From NCBI RefSeq assembly GCF_036248255.1, contig NZ_CP109178.1, forward strand, positions 6,200,001 through 6,264,000: a stretch of DNA of 64,000 nucleotides. Direction: 5' to 3'. Source of the stretch: Streptomyces sp. NBC_01717. Lineage in GTDB: Bacteria > Actinomycetota > Actinomycetes > Streptomycetales > Streptomycetaceae. A program made the translations under genes and the position numbers. This document shows positions 1 to 9,037 of the stretch, piece after piece; within the stretch, counting starts at the first letter, position 1, and every line of letters starts with the position of its first letter. The notes under the pieces were generated by a model. The model saw only the letters and a list, made by a program, of their open reading frames with translations. It made no database searches and had not been told where the DNA came from.

Positions 1-482
1 CCCGCGGTCGCGGGCAGACCGAACAGCAGCAGCCGCGGTCCGGGCCCGCCCATCAGCAGCGCGGGGGGTGCCGGGGTGATCCGCAGGGCGGAGGCGTCGA
101 TGTTGCGCGTCAGCAGGGGCATGGTGCGGCTGGAGCGCACAAGGATCGCCGTGGCGTGGCCGGCGAAGTGGAGCGCGTAGAAGAAGAGCAGAGCGCAGAC
201 GAGGGGGAGGTAGGCCGTCTCCCGCTGCTGGCTGTCCAGTTCGAGCACGCCCACGACGAGCAGCAGGTCGCGTATGACCTGCCGTACCGTGACATCGGCT
301 CTGACCTTGGTGAACTGCGAGTTCAGGCCTGGCTGCCAGCGGTGCAGGGCGGCTTCCGTCGCGAGACCGGTCGCCGTTGCCGCGATGAGCAGGGGGACGT
401 TCGGAAGAAGCGCGGCGGTGGCCTGGGCGACGAACGACGCGGCCAGCACGAATATCAGGAAGGGCTTCGCGGCAGGCCGCAT
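1..482 (-). CDS. Membrane protein, N-terminal fragment, function not established
   Basis: Reads leftward and runs off the window at base 1, so only about 160 N-terminal residues are present. From ATG at 482 it shows a hydrophobic segment at about residues 7-24, a second pair close behind it (about 25-40), another at about 80-90 and another at about 105-120, so it is a multi-pass membrane protein. The frame stays open upstream to 660, and GTG codons at 560, 638 and 647 are alternative starts; third-position GC drops above 482, so I prefer the ATG. I do not recognise a catalytic motif. From memory, Streptomyces carry CDP-glycerol glycerophosphotransferase-like wall-polymer enzymes near here, and this could be the N-terminal membrane part of one, but the fragment does not show it. 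Confidence 0.6.
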   Translation of the reverse strand, partial: MRPAAKPFLIFVLAASFVAQATAALLPNVPLLIAATATGLATEAALHRWQPGLNSQFTKVRADVTVRQVIRDLLLVVGVLELDSQQRETAYLPLVCALLFFYALHFAGHATAILVRSSRTMPLLTRNIDASALRITPAPPALLMGGPGPRLLLFGLPATA

Positions 483-1031
483 GGTGAGGGGAAGAGGTTG
501 CACTCGGGGGACTCCAAGCAGCTCGAGCTCGCGCAGGGCGCGATTGCGGCCGGATGGCACGGTGATCGGGCCGACTGGTATAGCCAGGGCCGGGGCCCCG
601 GAAGCGGGTGTGATCCGACCCCACCGTAGAGAAACCACGTCATCCACTTGTGTGGCTCAGGTGAGGACTGTGTAACAATATGCAGCTTCGTACAACCATT
701 CTAAATGATGATCATGCGGCTGTGCACATCCCGTCAGTCGGCTGTGTGCTGACAGTCGCGGGCCGGTCCGCACAGATGGGCGCGTATCGGCATCCGGGGA
801 TGCCCCGGGTGGCCTCGGGCGGTCGGAAACGCGGTCGGTGCGGAAGGTAATTCCCGCATCCTCTGTCGCGGTGGAAGGAATGTACGAAACAGGAAAATGT
901 TTCCGAGTGTCAATCGGGCGCATCTCGATTCCGTGGGCCCATTCGCGACGGATCGGACAGTGGATCTCAGTAAAATCGCCCCGAAGGTCGCGGTCGCGAC
1001 ATGACCGGAATCTCACCATCGGGCAGGGAAA
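483..1031. other. Divergent intergenic region before rfbA
   Basis: A 549-base gap between two diverging genes. Bases 640-720 and 835-1030 are clearly less GC-rich than the coding sequence around them. There are promoter-like AT stretches (for example TAACAAT at 673-679), but I cannot assign a -35/-10 pair with confidence. No convincing ORF with a ribosome binding site lies inside. It probably carries the promoters of both flanking genes. Confidence 0.5.
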
Positions 1032-2102
1032 ATGAAAGCTCTCGTACTTTCCGGTGGGGCCGGCACCCGGCTCCGTCCCATTACGCACACCTCTGCCAAA
1101 CAGCTGGTCCCGGTCGCGAACAAGCCGGTGCTGTTCTACGGCCTGGAAGCCATTGCGGAAGCGGGCATCACCGAGGTCGGCATCATTGTGGGCGACACTG
1201 CCGCAGAGATTCGCGCGGCTGTCGGCGACGGTTCCCGGTTCGGCATCGAGGTTACGTACATCCCGCAGGACGAGCCGCTCGGGCTCGCGCACGCGGTGCT
1301 GATCGCCCGGCGCTTCCTGGGGGACGACGACTTCGTCATGTACCTCGGTGACAACTTCATCGTCGGCGGGATCGCCGGCCTGGTCGAGGAGTTCCGCGCC
1401 GACCGGCCCGATGCGCAGATCCTGCTGACCCAGGTGCCCGACCCGAGCGCCTTCGGCGTCGCCGAACTCGACGGCGACGGCCGGGTGGCGGCGCTGGAGG
1501 AGAAACCGAAGGAGCCGAAGAGCGATCTGGCGCTGGTCGGTGTCTACCTCTTCACCCCCGTCATCCATGAGGCGGTGCGCTCCATCGCACCCTCCTGGCG
1601 GGGCGAGCTGGAGATCACGCACGCCATCCAGTGGCTGATCGACCAGAAGCGCGACGTCCGCTCCACCACGATCCGCGGGTACTGGAAGGACACCGGCAAT
1701 GTCACCGACATGCTGGAGGTCAACCGGACGGTGCTGGAGACCGTCGAGCCCTCCGTCGAGGGCGCCGACGTCGACGACGAGAGCGAGATCATCGGCCGGG
1801 TCCGGATCGAGGCGGGCGCCAAGGTCAGCGGCAGCCGGATCGTAGGTCCCGCGATCATCGGCGCCCGCTCGGTGATCCGCGGCGCGTATGTCGGTCCGTT
1901 CACCTCCGTCTCGGAGGACTGCCGGATCGAGGACAGTGAGATCGAGTACTCGATCGTCCTGCGGGGTGCCTCGATCGACGGTGTCCGCCGCGTCGAGGCG
2001 TCACTCATCGGCCATGACGTCGAAGTGACCCCCGCGCCCCGCTCCCCGTCCGCCCATCGACTCGTGCTCGGTGACCACAGCAAGGTGCAGATCTCCTCAT
2101 GA
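1032..2102 (+). CDS. rfbA: Glucose-1-phosphate thymidylyltransferase, long form (RmlA/StrD type)
   Basis: Makes dTDP-glucose from glucose-1-phosphate and dTTP, the first step to dTDP-L-rhamnose. 356 residues; the N-terminal nucleotidyltransferase signature GGAGTRLRPIT sits at residues 9-19, followed by KQLVPVANKP, and the YLGDN metal/nucleotide motif lies near residue 109. Residues about 250-340 show isoleucine-rich hexapeptide repeats of a left-handed beta helix, the extra C-terminal domain of the long StrD-like form rather than the short ~290-residue RmlA. The start ATG follows a GGCAGGGAA-like ribosome binding site. It overlaps rfbB by 4 bases (ATGA), so the two are translationally coupled. 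Confidence 0.93.
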   Translation: MKALVLSGGAGTRLRPITHTSAKQLVPVANKPVLFYGLEAIAEAGITEVGIIVGDTAAEIRAAVGDGSRFGIEVTYIPQDEPLGLAHAVLIARRFLGDDDFVMYLGDNFIVGGIAGLVEEFRADRPDAQILLTQVPDPSAFGVAELDGDGRVAALEEKPKEPKSDLALVGVYLFTPVIHEAVRSIAPSWRGELEITHAIQWLIDQKRDVRSTTIRGYWKDTGNVTDMLEVNRTVLETVEPSVEGADVDDESEIIGRVRIEAGAKVSGSRIVGPAIIGARSVIRGAYVGPFTSVSEDCRIEDSEIEYSIVLRGASIDGVRRVEASLIGHDVEVTPAPRSPSAHRLVLGDHSKVQISS

Positions 2103-3085
2103 CCACTCGCATCCTGGTGACCGGCGGGGCCGGCTTCATCGGCTCGCACTACGTCCGTACGGTGCTCGGCCCGCAGGGGCCCGGGGGCGTCGCCGTCACC
2201 GTGCTCGACAAGCTCACCTACGCCGGCAACCCGGCCAACCTCGACGAGGTCCGCGACCATCCCGGATTCGCCTTCGAGCAGGGCGACATCTGCGACGCGG
2301 AGCTGGTCGCCAAGCTGATGGCCGAGCACGACCAGGTGGTGCACTTCGCCGCCGAGTCCCATGTGGACCGGTCCATCGACGGCGGCGCCGAGTTCGTCCG
2401 TACGAATGTGGTGGGCACGCACACCCTGGTCCATGCCGCGCATCTGGCGGACATCGAGACCTTCGTGCACATCTCCACCGACGAGGTCTACGGCTCGATC
2501 GACGAGGGCTCCTGGCCCGAGACCGACCCGCTGGCACCCAACTCGCCGTACGCCGCGGCCAAGGCGTCCAGCGACCTGATCGCCCTCTCGTACCACCGCA
2601 CGCACGGCCTCGACGTGCGCGTGACCCGCTGCTCCAACAACTACGGGCACCACCACTTCCCCGAGAAGGTCATCCCGCTGTTCGTCACGAACCTGCTGGA
2701 CGGCAAGCCGGTACCGCTGTACGGCGACGGCGCCAACGTCCGCGACTGGCTGCACATCGACGACCATGTGCAGGGCATCGAACTGGTCCGCACGAAGGGC
2801 CGCGCCGGTGAGGTCTACAACATCGGCGGCGGCACCGAACTGTCCAACAAGGAGCTCACCGGCCTGTTGTTGAACGCCTGCGGCGCCGACTGGGAGACCG
2901 GCGTCATCCATGTCGAGGACCGCAAGGGCCACGACCGCCGCTACTCCGTCGACTGCACGAAGATCCGCGACGAGCTCGGCTACGAGCCCCGCAAGGACTT
3001 CCGCACCGGTCTCGCCGAGACCGTGCAGTGGTACCGCGACAACCGCGCCTGGTGGGAGCCGCTGAAGGACAGGGCCGCGCTGTGA
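2099..3085 (+). CDS. rfbB: dTDP-glucose 4,6-dehydratase
   Basis: Second enzyme of dTDP-rhamnose synthesis, oxidising C4 and removing water across C5-C6 with bound NAD+. 328 residues, normal for the family. The Rossmann motif GGAGFIGS is at residues 9-16, the catalytic T-D-E triad (STDEVYG) at 126-132, and the extended-SDR YxxxK motif at Tyr151-Lys155. It starts inside the rfbA stop codon (ATGA) and its own stop overlaps the GTG of rfbD, so rfbA-rfbB-rfbD form one coupled operon. Confidence 0.95.
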   Translation: MTTRILVTGGAGFIGSHYVRTVLGPQGPGGVAVTVLDKLTYAGNPANLDEVRDHPGFAFEQGDICDAELVAKLMAEHDQVVHFAAESHVDRSIDGGAEFVRTNVVGTHTLVHAAHLADIETFVHISTDEVYGSIDEGSWPETDPLAPNSPYAAAKASSDLIALSYHRTHGLDVRVTRCSNNYGHHHFPEKVIPLFVTNLLDGKPVPLYGDGANVRDWLHIDDHVQGIELVRTKGRAGEVYNIGGGTELSNKELTGLLLNACGADWETGVIHVEDRKGHDRRYSVDCTKIRDELGYEPRKDFRTGLAETVQWYRDNRAWWEPLKDRAAL

Positions 3086-3978
3086 GCCCCGTCTGGCTGG
3101 TCACCGGAGCCGCCGGAATGCTCGGCCGGGACGTCCTGGCCCGGCTCGCCGGCGAGTCCGTCACCGCGGTCGCCGCGAACCGCGTGGCCCTCGACATCGC
3201 CGACCCCGCCTTGGTGCATGCCGCCCTGGAGTTCCACCGCCCCGCCGTCGTGGTGAACTGCGCCGCCTGGACCGCCGTCGACGACGCCGAGTCGCAGGAG
3301 GAGGCGGCGCTGCGGGTCAACGGCACGGGCCCCGAGGTCCTCGCCGCGGCCTGCCGTGAGCACGGCGTCGTGCTTCTCCAGGTCTCCACCGACTACGTCT
3401 TCGCCGGGGACGCCCAGAAGCCGTACCCGGAGGACGCCGCCGCCGGCCCGCGCAGCGCCTACGGCCGGACCAAACTGGCCGGGGAACGCGCCGTGCTGGA
3501 CACCCTCCCGGACACCGGTTACGTCGTCCGTACCGCCTGGCTGTACGGCGCGTACGGCCCCAACTTCGTCCGTACGATGATCGAACTCGAGGGCGTCAAG
3601 GACGCCCTCGATGTGGTCGACGACCAGCGTGGGCAGCCCACTTGGACCGCAGATCTGGCCGACCGGCTCGTCCGGCTCGGACAGGCCGCCCTGGCCGGCG
3701 CCGTCCCCGCGGGCATCTACCACGGCACCAGCGGCGGGCAGACGACCTGGTTCGGCTTCACCCGGGAGATCTTCCGGCTGCTCGGGGCCGACCCGGCGCG
3801 TGTCCGCCCCACCACCAGCGGCGCCTTCGTCCGGCCTGCACCCAGGCCCGCGTTCAGTGTGCTCGGGCACGACCGCTGGGCGGCGGCCGGAATGGAACCG
3901 ATCCGCGACTGGCGGGTGGCGCTGGCGGAGGCGTTCCCCGCCCTGCTCGCAGCGGAACGGCACAGCTCGCAGCGATGA
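3082..3978 (+). CDS. rfbD: dTDP-4-dehydrorhamnose reductase
   Basis: Last step of dTDP-L-rhamnose synthesis, NADPH reduction of the 4-keto group. The start is taken as GTG at 3082, which overlaps the rfbB stop (GTGA), giving 298 residues; an upstream ATG at 3028 lies inside rfbB and is unlikely. VTGAAGMLG at residues 7-15 binds the cofactor, VSTDYVFAG is at 101-109 and the catalytic Tyr127-x3-Lys131 lies in SAYGRTK. The missing epimerase step is supplied by rfbC, convergent on the other strand. Confidence 0.93.
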   Translation: MSPVWLVTGAAGMLGRDVLARLAGESVTAVAANRVALDIADPALVHAALEFHRPAVVVNCAAWTAVDDAESQEEAALRVNGTGPEVLAAACREHGVVLLQVSTDYVFAGDAQKPYPEDAAAGPRSAYGRTKLAGERAVLDTLPDTGYVVRTAWLYGAYGPNFVRTMIELEGVKDALDVVDDQRGQPTWTADLADRLVRLGQAALAGAVPAGIYHGTSGGQTTWFGFTREIFRLLGADPARVRPTTSGAFVRPAPRPAFSVLGHDRWAAAGMEPIRDWRVALAEAFPALLAAERHSSQR

Positions 3979-4044
3979 CCTCGCCCTCCGAGCCCCGCTG
4001 AATTCCGCCGGGGCCGCCCGTACCTCCCGCGGTCCCGGCCGGGC

Positions 4045-4644
4045 TCAGCCTCGGGCGCGCAGCTCCGCGTAGTACGCCTGACAGGCCTCGTACGACGGCA
4101 GCAGCCCCTGCTCCTCGGCCTCGGCCAGCGAGGGTGCGGCGGCATCCTTGTCGGAGAGGAGCGGCGTGACGCCCTCGGGCCATTCGATGCCCAGCTCGGG
4201 GTCGAGCGGATTGATGCCGCGTTCACGACCGGGCGCGTAACCCTCGGAACACAGGTAGACGACCGCTGTGTCATCGGTCAGCGCCATGAAGGAGTGACCG
4301 AGTCCCTCGGCGACGTAGACGGCGTGATGGACCACGTCATCGAGGCGTACCGCTTCCCACTGCTTGTACGTGGGGGAGCCGACCCGGATGTCCACGATGA
4401 CGTCGAGCACCACGCCCCGTACACATGTCACGTACTTGGCCTGGCTCGGCGGCACATCGGCGAAGTGGATGCCGCGCAGGGTGCCCCGGCTGGAGATCGA
4501 GTAGTTGGCCTGCGCCAGCTGCAGACCGTGTCCGGTGGCGTCATCGAGGTCGGACCTCTTGAACCACTCGTGGAAGCTGCCGCGACTGTCCGGGAAGAGC
4601 TTGGGTTCATGCACCCAGGCCCCTGGGAAGGAGAGCTGCCGCAT
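4045..4644 (-). CDS. rfbC: dTDP-4-dehydrorhamnose 3,5-epimerase
   Basis: Cupin-fold epimerase acting between the dehydratase (rfbB) and the reductase (rfbD). 199 residues, typical of RmlC. SSRGTLRGIHF at residues 51-61 carries catalytic His60; VDIRVGSPTY at 84-93 and Tyr130 match the other active-site positions. It is convergent with rfbD, with a 66-base gap, and has its own promoter region in the AT-rich spacer to the right. A related 5-epimerase for another deoxysugar is possible, but the full set of four genes favours rhamnose. Confidence 0.92.
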   Translation of the reverse strand: MRQLSFPGAWVHEPKLFPDSRGSFHEWFKRSDLDDATGHGLQLAQANYSISSRGTLRGIHFADVPPSQAKYVTCVRGVVLDVIVDIRVGSPTYKQWEAVRLDDVVHHAVYVAEGLGHSFMALTDDTAVVYLCSEGYAPGRERGINPLDPELGIEWPEGVTPLLSDKDAAAPSLAEAEEQGLLPSYEACQAYYAELRARG

Positions 4645-5000
4645 GCGATCACATCCTTGTTCTGGCGTTCGAGACAGACCGGAATGGCGAAAGCCAATTT
4701 AACGGGAATTGTCGCCGTCCATGGCTCCGGTGAATGAGATGTCCCGATGGCCAATTGGATTGATGCGCAATGATTGAGACCGACCATGTCGGTACGGAGT
4801 ATGTGAATCATTTGATGTGACTTTCGTTGCCACGCCGCCCGCAGGCTGTGCGGTCATCAATCCGTGGCCGGAAGATGGAAAGCGGGAGTCCGATTATCGG
4901 GAACGCCTGTTCGGTCCGGTGTTCCACCCCGCTCGCGTACCCTGACGGCCAGGCAGACGCAGCCGATGGCGATGAAGACGACGAGGGCAGGAACGTGCAC
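4645..5000. other. AT-richer spacer between rfbC and proB
   Basis: A 356-base divergent intergenic region, noticeably AT-richer at 4660-4830 than the surroundings. It should hold the promoters of rfbC (leftward) and proB (rightward). The proB frame stays open through much of it, but the peptide there is not conserved-looking. No other feature seen. Confidence 0.45.
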
Positions 5001-6128
5001 GTGGCAGGGGCAAGGCAGGGTGTGACCGAAGCGCGCAGGATCGTGATCAAGGTCGGTTCCTCGTCCCTGACCACCGCGGCCGGCGGCCTCGACGCCGACC
5101 GGGTCGACGCGCTCGTCGATGTCCTCGCCAAGGTCAGGAGCGGCGGGGAGAAGGAGATAGTCCTCGTCTCCTCCGGAGCCATCGCCGCCGGACTCGCCCC
5201 GCTCGGCCTGCACCGCCGGCCCCGGGACCTGGCCAGGCAGCAGGCCGCGGCCAGCGTCGGCCAGGGGCTGCTCGTCGCCCGCTACACCGCCTCCTTCGCG
5301 CGCTACGGCGTACGCGTCGGCCAGGTGCTGCTCACCAGCAACGACACCAGCCGCCGCGCTCACTACCGCAACGCCTACCGCACCCTGGACCAGCTCCTGG
5401 CGATGGGCGCGCTCCCGATCGTCAACGAGAACGACACCGTCGCCACCGACGAGATCCGGTTCGGCGACAACGACCGGCTCGCCGCGCTCGTCGCCCATCT
5501 CGTCCGCGCCGATCTGCTGGTCCTCCTCTCCGACGTGGACGGCCTCTACGACGGCGACCCCAGCACCCCCGGCACCTCACGCATCGCCGAAGTGACCGGC
5601 CCGGCCGATCTGGCCGATGTCACCATCGGCAGCGCGGGAAAGGCGGGCGTCGGTACCGGCGGCATGGTCACCAAGGTCGAAGCCGCCCGAATCGCCACGG
5701 CCGCCGGGGTGCCGGTCGTCCTGACCTCCGCGAGCCGCGCCGCCGACGCCCTGGCCGGCCGCGACACCGGTACGTACTTCCGCCGCACCGGACGCCGTTC
5801 GGCGGACCGGCTGCTCTGGCTGGCCCACGCCTCCACCCCGCAGGGGTCGCTGACCCTCGACGACGGGGCGGTGCAGGCCGTCGTCGAACGCCACAGCTCG
5901 CTTCTGCCGGCCGGAATCGCCGCCGTCGAGGGCGAATTCACCGCGGGGGACCCGGTGGAACTGCGTGACCTCCAGGGCCGCCCCGTGGCCCGCGGGCTCG
6001 TCAACTTCGATGCCAAGGAGATTCCGCAACTGCTCGGCCGGTCCACCCGGGACCTGGCGCGCGAACTCGGCCCGGCGTACGAACGCGAGGTCGTACACAG
6101 GGACGATCTGGTCATCCTGCACCCCTGA
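5001..6128 (+). CDS. proB: Glutamate 5-kinase
   Basis: First step of proline synthesis, phosphorylating glutamate to gamma-glutamyl phosphate, which proA (6859-8142) reduces. The amino acid kinase domain begins at RRIVIKVGSSSL, and SSGAIAAG, VNENDTV and SDVDGLYDG follow in the expected order; the last ~85 residues form the PUA domain. The start is uncertain: GTG at 5001 (375 residues, preceded by GGCAGGA) or GTG at 5022 (368 residues, nearly the E. coli length). An upstream ATG at 4827 would add 58 unlike residues and is rejected. One hypothetical gene separates it from proA. Confidence 0.93.
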   Translation: MAGARQGVTEARRIVIKVGSSSLTTAAGGLDADRVDALVDVLAKVRSGGEKEIVLVSSGAIAAGLAPLGLHRRPRDLARQQAAASVGQGLLVARYTASFARYGVRVGQVLLTSNDTSRRAHYRNAYRTLDQLLAMGALPIVNENDTVATDEIRFGDNDRLAALVAHLVRADLLVLLSDVDGLYDGDPSTPGTSRIAEVTGPADLADVTIGSAGKAGVGTGGMVTKVEAARIATAAGVPVVLTSASRAADALAGRDTGTYFRRTGRRSADRLLWLAHASTPQGSLTLDDGAVQAVVERHSSLLPAGIAAVEGEFTAGDPVELRDLQGRPVARGLVNFDAKEIPQLLGRSTRDLARELGPAYEREVVHRDDLVILHP

Positions 6129-6272
6129 CCGGCCCCCTGAAACGGCTGAAAGTCCGGACTTCGGGCAGGGACCTTCATGAAAACCGCCCCACGCCAGGCC
6201 CCGGACTGGTCAACTTTGTAACGGGGACACAGCGGGGGTACAGCACAGCAACGCATTCACAGGAGGCCGCCG

Positions 6273-6776
6273 GTGAGACGAGCTCGCCCGGGGGCGCCGC
6301 CCCGAGGAACGGGTGGCCGCGCCTTGACCAGCGTCGGAGCAGGTGTCGGCTTCGACGAGGTCCGGTCCGTCGACCGGACCACCGACGGGACCACCACCGA
6401 CCCCGAGCCGGTGGTGGCGCAGGAGGAACACACCCGGTCGAAGCTGTGGCACATCACGCTCAGCGTCTCGGGTGCCGAGACACCGCTGAAGGAGGTCAGA
6501 CGCGGTCTCGAACAGCTCGCCAACGACCATCCCTTCCTGCTGACCAGCCGATACGCCAACGACCACGCGGAGATCCGCTACTGGGAAGAGGCACGGGACC
6601 TGCACGACGCAGCGGCGGTCGCACTGCGGCTGTGGGGCGAGCACCGCTCCAGCGCCAAGCTGCCGCCCTGGGAGATCGTCGGCCTGGAGGTCATCGACCG
6701 GGAGACGTACCACCAGCGCATCGCGGAAGGATACGGACCGCCCCCGGCGGCCCCGGTCGGCGTGCACCCGTACTGA
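6273..6776 (+). CDS. Conserved hypothetical protein between proB and proA
   Basis: 167 residues starting at GTG 6273, preceded by a perfect AGGAGG at 6261-6266 with ideal spacing. The first ~55 residues are low-complexity; residues about 57-160 form a compact alpha/beta domain with conserved-looking stretches such as [11 protein letters not shown] and [19 protein letters not shown]. No transmembrane segment or known catalytic motif. From memory, orthologues sit at this place in other Streptomyces, but I know of no function. Position suggests co-transcription with proB, though the 144-base gap allows its own promoter. Confidence 0.85.
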   Translation: MRRARPGAPPRGTGGRALTSVGAGVGFDEVRSVDRTTDGTTTDPEPVVAQEEHTRSKLWHITLSVSGAETPLKEVRRGLEQLANDHPFLLTSRYANDHAEIRYWEEARDLHDAAAVALRLWGEHRSSAKLPPWEIVGLEVIDRETYHQRIAEGYGPPPAAPVGVHPY

Positions 6777-6858
6777 CCGGTCGGCCCCGCTCGGGACGGC
6801 CGTCTCGCATCACGGGATACCTGCGGAATGCCCGCAGTGTGCGCACTACTCTGCGGGC

Positions 6859-8142
6859 ATGACCACGCTTTCGCCGTACGACAACATGTCCCCGGTCGCC
6901 CAGGCCGCCTACCGGGCCCGCTCCGCCGCCGCCGACATCGCGCCACTGCCGCGCGCGGCGAAGGACGACGCCCTGCTGGCGATCGCGGACGCGCTGGAAG
7001 TGCGGACGGCCGAGATCGTCGCGGCCAACGCCGAGGACGTGGCCCGCGCCCGCGAGGCCGGGACCAGCGAATCGATCGTCGACCGGCTCACCCTCACTCC
7101 CGAGCGGATCCGGGCCATCGCCGCCGATGTGCGGGACGTGGCGGCGCTGCCCGACCCGGTCGGCGAAGTGGTGCGCGGCTCGACCCTGCCCAACGGCATC
7201 GACCTGCGCCAGGTCCGGGTGCCGCTCGGCGTGGTCGGGATCATCTACGAGGCCCGGCCCAATGTCACGGTGGACGCGGCGGCGCTCTGTCTGAAGTCCG
7301 GCAATGCCGTTCTGCTGCGCGGTTCGTCCTCCGCGTACGCCTCCAACACCGCACTCGTCCGGGTGCTGCGTGACGCGGTCGGCGGCTCCGGTCTGCCGGC
7401 CGACGCGGTGCAGCTGGTGCCGGGCGAGAACCGCGACTCGGTACGGGAACTGATGCGGGCCCGTGGTCTCGTCGACGTGCTGATCCCGCGCGGCGGTGCG
7501 TCCCTGATCCGCACGGTCGTCGAGGAGTCCACCGTTCCGGTCATCGAGACCGGTACCGGCAACTGCCATGTGTACGTGGACGCGCAGACCGACCTCGGCA
7601 TGGCCGTAGACATCCTCATCAACTCCAAGGCCCAGCGGCCGAGTGTCTGCAACGCCGCCGAGACGCTGCTGGTCCACAAGGACATCGCCGCGGAGTTCCT
7701 GCCCCGGGCGCTGGACGCGCTGGCCGACGCAGGGGTGACGGTGCACGGCGACGAGCGGGTGCTGGAGTTCGCCGAGGGGTCCAAGGCCACCGTCGTGCCG
7801 GCGACGCCGGAGGACTGGGAGACCGAGTACCTCTCGTACGACATCGCGGCCGCCGTCGTCGAATCGCTGGACGCGGCCGTCGCCCACATCCGGCTCTGGT
7901 CCTCCGGTCACACCGAGGCGATCGTCACCACGTCGCAGGCTGCCGCCCGCCGGTTCACTCAACTGGTGGATTCCACGACGGTCGCCGTGAACGCGTCCAC
8001 CCGGTTCACCGACGGGGGGCAGTTCGGGTTCGGCGCGGAGATCGGAATCTCCACCCAGAAGCTGCACGCCAGGGGCCCGATGGGCCTGCCGGAGCTGACC
8101 TCGACGAAGTACATCGTGACCGGGGACGGTCACGTACGGTGA
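6859..8142 (+). CDS. proA: Gamma-glutamyl phosphate reductase
   Basis: NADPH-dependent reduction of gamma-glutamyl phosphate to glutamate semialdehyde, the second proline step. 427 residues, full length. The aldehyde-dehydrogenase-like fold shows [11 protein letters not shown] at 131-141, [11 protein letters not shown] at 153-163 and catalytic Cys264 in [10 protein letters not shown]. The mRNA is probably leaderless: a TACTCT -10 box at 6847-6852 lies six bases before the ATG, and no Shine-Dalgarno sequence is visible. Confidence 0.95.
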   Translation: MTTLSPYDNMSPVAQAAYRARSAAADIAPLPRAAKDDALLAIADALEVRTAEIVAANAEDVARAREAGTSESIVDRLTLTPERIRAIAADVRDVAALPDPVGEVVRGSTLPNGIDLRQVRVPLGVVGIIYEARPNVTVDAAALCLKSGNAVLLRGSSSAYASNTALVRVLRDAVGGSGLPADAVQLVPGENRDSVRELMRARGLVDVLIPRGGASLIRTVVEESTVPVIETGTGNCHVYVDAQTDLGMAVDILINSKAQRPSVCNAAETLLVHKDIAAEFLPRALDALADAGVTVHGDERVLEFAEGSKATVVPATPEDWETEYLSYDIAAAVVESLDAAVAHIRLWSSGHTEAIVTTSQAAARRFTQLVDSTTVAVNASTRFTDGGQFGFGAEIGISTQKLHARGPMGLPELTSTKYIVTGDGHVR

Positions 8143-8208
8143 TCTTCGGTGCCCGGCGAGTTTGCAGTCTCCCTGCCCAAAACGACTCGCCGGGGCTACG
8201 CTGAAGCT

Positions 8209-8808
8209 GTGCCGGACGACGTGGGGGGCAGGCCGTTTCCGGACGGCTGGGAGCCCGACGACGACCGCGGGGGCGCGGACGAGGACTTCGCCTCCGTGGT
8301 GTTCGACGAGGACTTCGTCCGGGCTGCCGAGTTCCATGAAGCCACCGCGGTCGAGCGGCTGTTGGCGGCCGCCCAGGCGCGTGCCGAGGCCGAGGCCGCC
8401 CGGGCCCGCGCCGGTGGCGGCCCGGCCGACGACGAGCTGTACGACGACGGATACGGGCAGGGCGGCGCATACGGCCGCGGGAGCCCCTACGGCGACCCGC
8501 TGGACCACGACGGGCTCGACGACTACGACAACGGCCCGTACGGGCGCCATGGCGGCTCCTTGCGCCCCTACCGGGGTGCCGCGCGATGGCACCGTCCGGT
8601 GGCCTGGCTGCTCGCGCTGCTGATGGGTATCGGCATGGTCGCGCTGGCCTTCAGCGCCGTCTACCGGGGCGCCTCGGCCAACCGCCAGGACCAGATCCCA
8701 CCACCCGCCACGACCGGGGTGGACAGCGCGCCCGGCTCCGGCGTCGCCCCATCCGCTTCCGCCGACCTTTTCCGCCCCACGGTGTCCGCGGTCCCGCGCA
8801 CGCCCTGA
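8209..8808 (+). CDS. Single-pass membrane protein with SVVFDE motif
   Basis: The start is taken as GTG 8209 (199 residues), because a TACGCT -10 box at 8197-8202 lies six bases upstream, implying a leaderless mRNA. The N-terminal part is acidic and contains SVVFDEDFVRAA at residues 29-40, followed by an Ala/Glu-rich helix, then a Tyr/Gly/Asp-rich linker (70-125), one transmembrane helix at about 131-152, and a short Pro/Ser-rich outer tail. The same SVVFDE motif recurs in the next gene, so the two are related. No enzymatic motif is visible; function unknown. Confidence 0.8.
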   Translation: MPDDVGGRPFPDGWEPDDDRGGADEDFASVVFDEDFVRAAEFHEATAVERLLAAAQARAEAEAARARAGGGPADDELYDDGYGQGGAYGRGSPYGDPLDHDGLDDYDNGPYGRHGGSLRPYRGAARWHRPVAWLLALLMGIGMVALAFSAVYRGASANRQDQIPPPATTGVDSAPGSGVAPSASADLFRPTVSAVPRTP

Positions 8809-8815
8809 TACGCGC

Positions 8816-8866
8816 AACGCCCTGGCGTGTGAGAACTCGGATCGAGTTCTCACACGCCAGGGCGTT
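8816..8866. terminator. Perfect 24-bp hairpin terminator
   Basis: Bases 8816-8839 and 8843-8866 are exact reverse complements around a 3-base loop (GAT). The stem sits 8 bases after the stop of the 8209 gene. There is no long U tract after it, which is usual for Streptomyces terminators. It separates the two SVVFDE-motif genes. Confidence 0.85.
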
Positions 8867-9037
8867 TACGTTCGAGGCAATCGACCTACCCTGAAGGTGT
8901 GACCCCTCCCCCGGAGGGGGCTTCTCACTCGTCCGCACACGCGAACTCGTGACGGACAGGCCCTGCCCGAGGCCCTTTCGGCCGAAGCAGAGCGTAGCGT
9001 GTCGGCTTCGGCCGGTGACGTGGAGTCGGGAGAAGTC

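Noticed and set aside
657..1622. 321-codon minus-strand frame opposite rfbA and its upstream spacer
   Set aside because: rfbA on the plus strand has full catalytic motifs; the reverse frame is a shadow.
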